Shown: piece by piece, positions 6,189-6,375 of the stretch
How positions within the stretch are numbered: the first letter of the stretch is position 1
How the letters are laid out: every line of letters starts with the position of its first letter
Assembly (NCBI GenBank): GCA_041591635.1
Contig: JBFHRO010000188.1
Location: 1 to 6,375 of the forward strand
Direction: 5' to 3'
From: JACKOD01 sp041591635
GTDB lineage: Bacteria; Pseudomonadota; Gammaproteobacteria; Pseudomonadales; Oleiphilaceae
Length of the DNA stretch: 6,375 nt
Program-made: the position numbers and the translations under genes
The notes under the pieces: generated by a model
What the model saw: the letters and a program-made list of their open reading frames with translations, nothing else
What the model was told of the DNA's origin: nothing
The model's database searches: none

Positions 6189-6202
6189 CAGACACCTGTC
6201 TG
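6189..6202. repeat. 14-base palindrome upstream of the pta-like gene
   Basis: CAGACA (6189-6194) and TGTCTG (6197-6202) are perfect arms around CC. No T run follows, so it is not a standard terminator. It sits in the 175-base region between the GGDEF-EAL stop and the next start codon, directly before a TTTACA hexamer (6204-6209) that resembles a -35 box but has no convincing -10 partner. Operator or chance; nothing else recognisable was found in 6150-6324. Confidence 0.3.
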
Positions 6203-6324
6203 GTTTACATTGAAATGCATCCAGTCTCGTGCGCTGGACTCGGTCTTCCCTGCATTTCTGTGTGGCGACAGATCAGCGCAGCGAAAGCCTTTTTCACCTA
6301 TTGCTTCACAGGTTCTCTACCATC

Positions 6325-6375
6325 ATGCAAAACACGCCCAAAGCTTTTTTTGTCGCCCCAACGGCTTCTAACTCC
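6325..6375 (+). CDS. pta: Start of a probable phosphate acetyltransferase, cut by the window end
   Basis: Only the first 17 codons are present and the frame is open to the last base. The peptide begins MQNTPKAFFVAPTASNS. This matches my memory of long-type Pta proteins of gammaproteobacteria, where a beta strand FFIAPT leads into a P-loop-like turn followed by GLTSVSLG. Pta converts acetyl-CoA and phosphate to acetyl phosphate and CoA in the cytosol, paired with acetate kinase. The long form carries an N-terminal regulatory domain related to BioD-type ATPases, which is the part that starts here. A weak AGG lies about 12 bases upstream. ackA is not upstream in the window. Another protein with a BioD-like start is possible. 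Confidence 0.55.
   Translation, partial: MQNTPKAFFVAPTASNS

Noticed and set aside
6186..6371. Plus-strand ORF of 61 codons at the window end
   Set aside because: It overlaps the pta-like start in another frame, has no ribosome site and shows no recognisable product.

Overview
The window looks like chromosomal DNA from a free-living gammaproteobacterium. The tRNA-Glu is almost identical to the enterobacterial one as I remember it, with an encoded CCA end. The gene set (alanine dehydrogenase, an EAL-HDOD protein, a membrane GGDEF-EAL protein and the apparent start of a long-type pta) resembles what I know of marine or pseudomonad-like lineages. Base composition is moderate. I cannot name a genus. 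There is no sign of a prophage, insertion sequence, CRISPR array or integron.

Layout. 35-667 (+) encodes a small exported protein of unknown function with four cysteines and an apparent internal duplication. 692-830 holds a strong sigma70-type promoter and tRNA-Glu(UUC). A hairpin at 864-889 ends that transcript and can also end the converging gene. 918-2012 (-) is ald, NAD-dependent alanine dehydrogenase. 2013-2165 is a divergent regulatory region containing two inverted repeats. 2166-3377 (+) is a cytosolic EAL-HDOD protein. 3378-3722 is a 345-base gap with a hairpin, a possible small membrane-protein ORF on the minus strand and a candidate promoter. 3723-6149 (+) is a membrane-bound TM-periplasmic-TM-HAMP-PAS-GGDEF-EAL protein. 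6150-6324 is an upstream region with one short palindrome. The window ends in the first 17 codons of a gene that reads like pta.

How the genes relate. The two central plus-strand genes both belong to cyclic di-GMP signalling: one soluble EAL-HDOD protein and one membrane receptor that appears able both to make and to break c-di-GMP. They are separated by 345 bases with signals of their own, so they are probably not one operon, but they may form a functional pair. ald (alanine to pyruvate and ammonia) and pta (acetyl-CoA to acetyl phosphate) flank them and both touch pyruvate/acetyl-CoA metabolism. Any regulatory link to the c-di-GMP genes is inference only. The least explained parts are the duplicated four-cysteine exported protein, the palindrome over the EAL-HDOD promoter and the small ORF in the 345-base gap.
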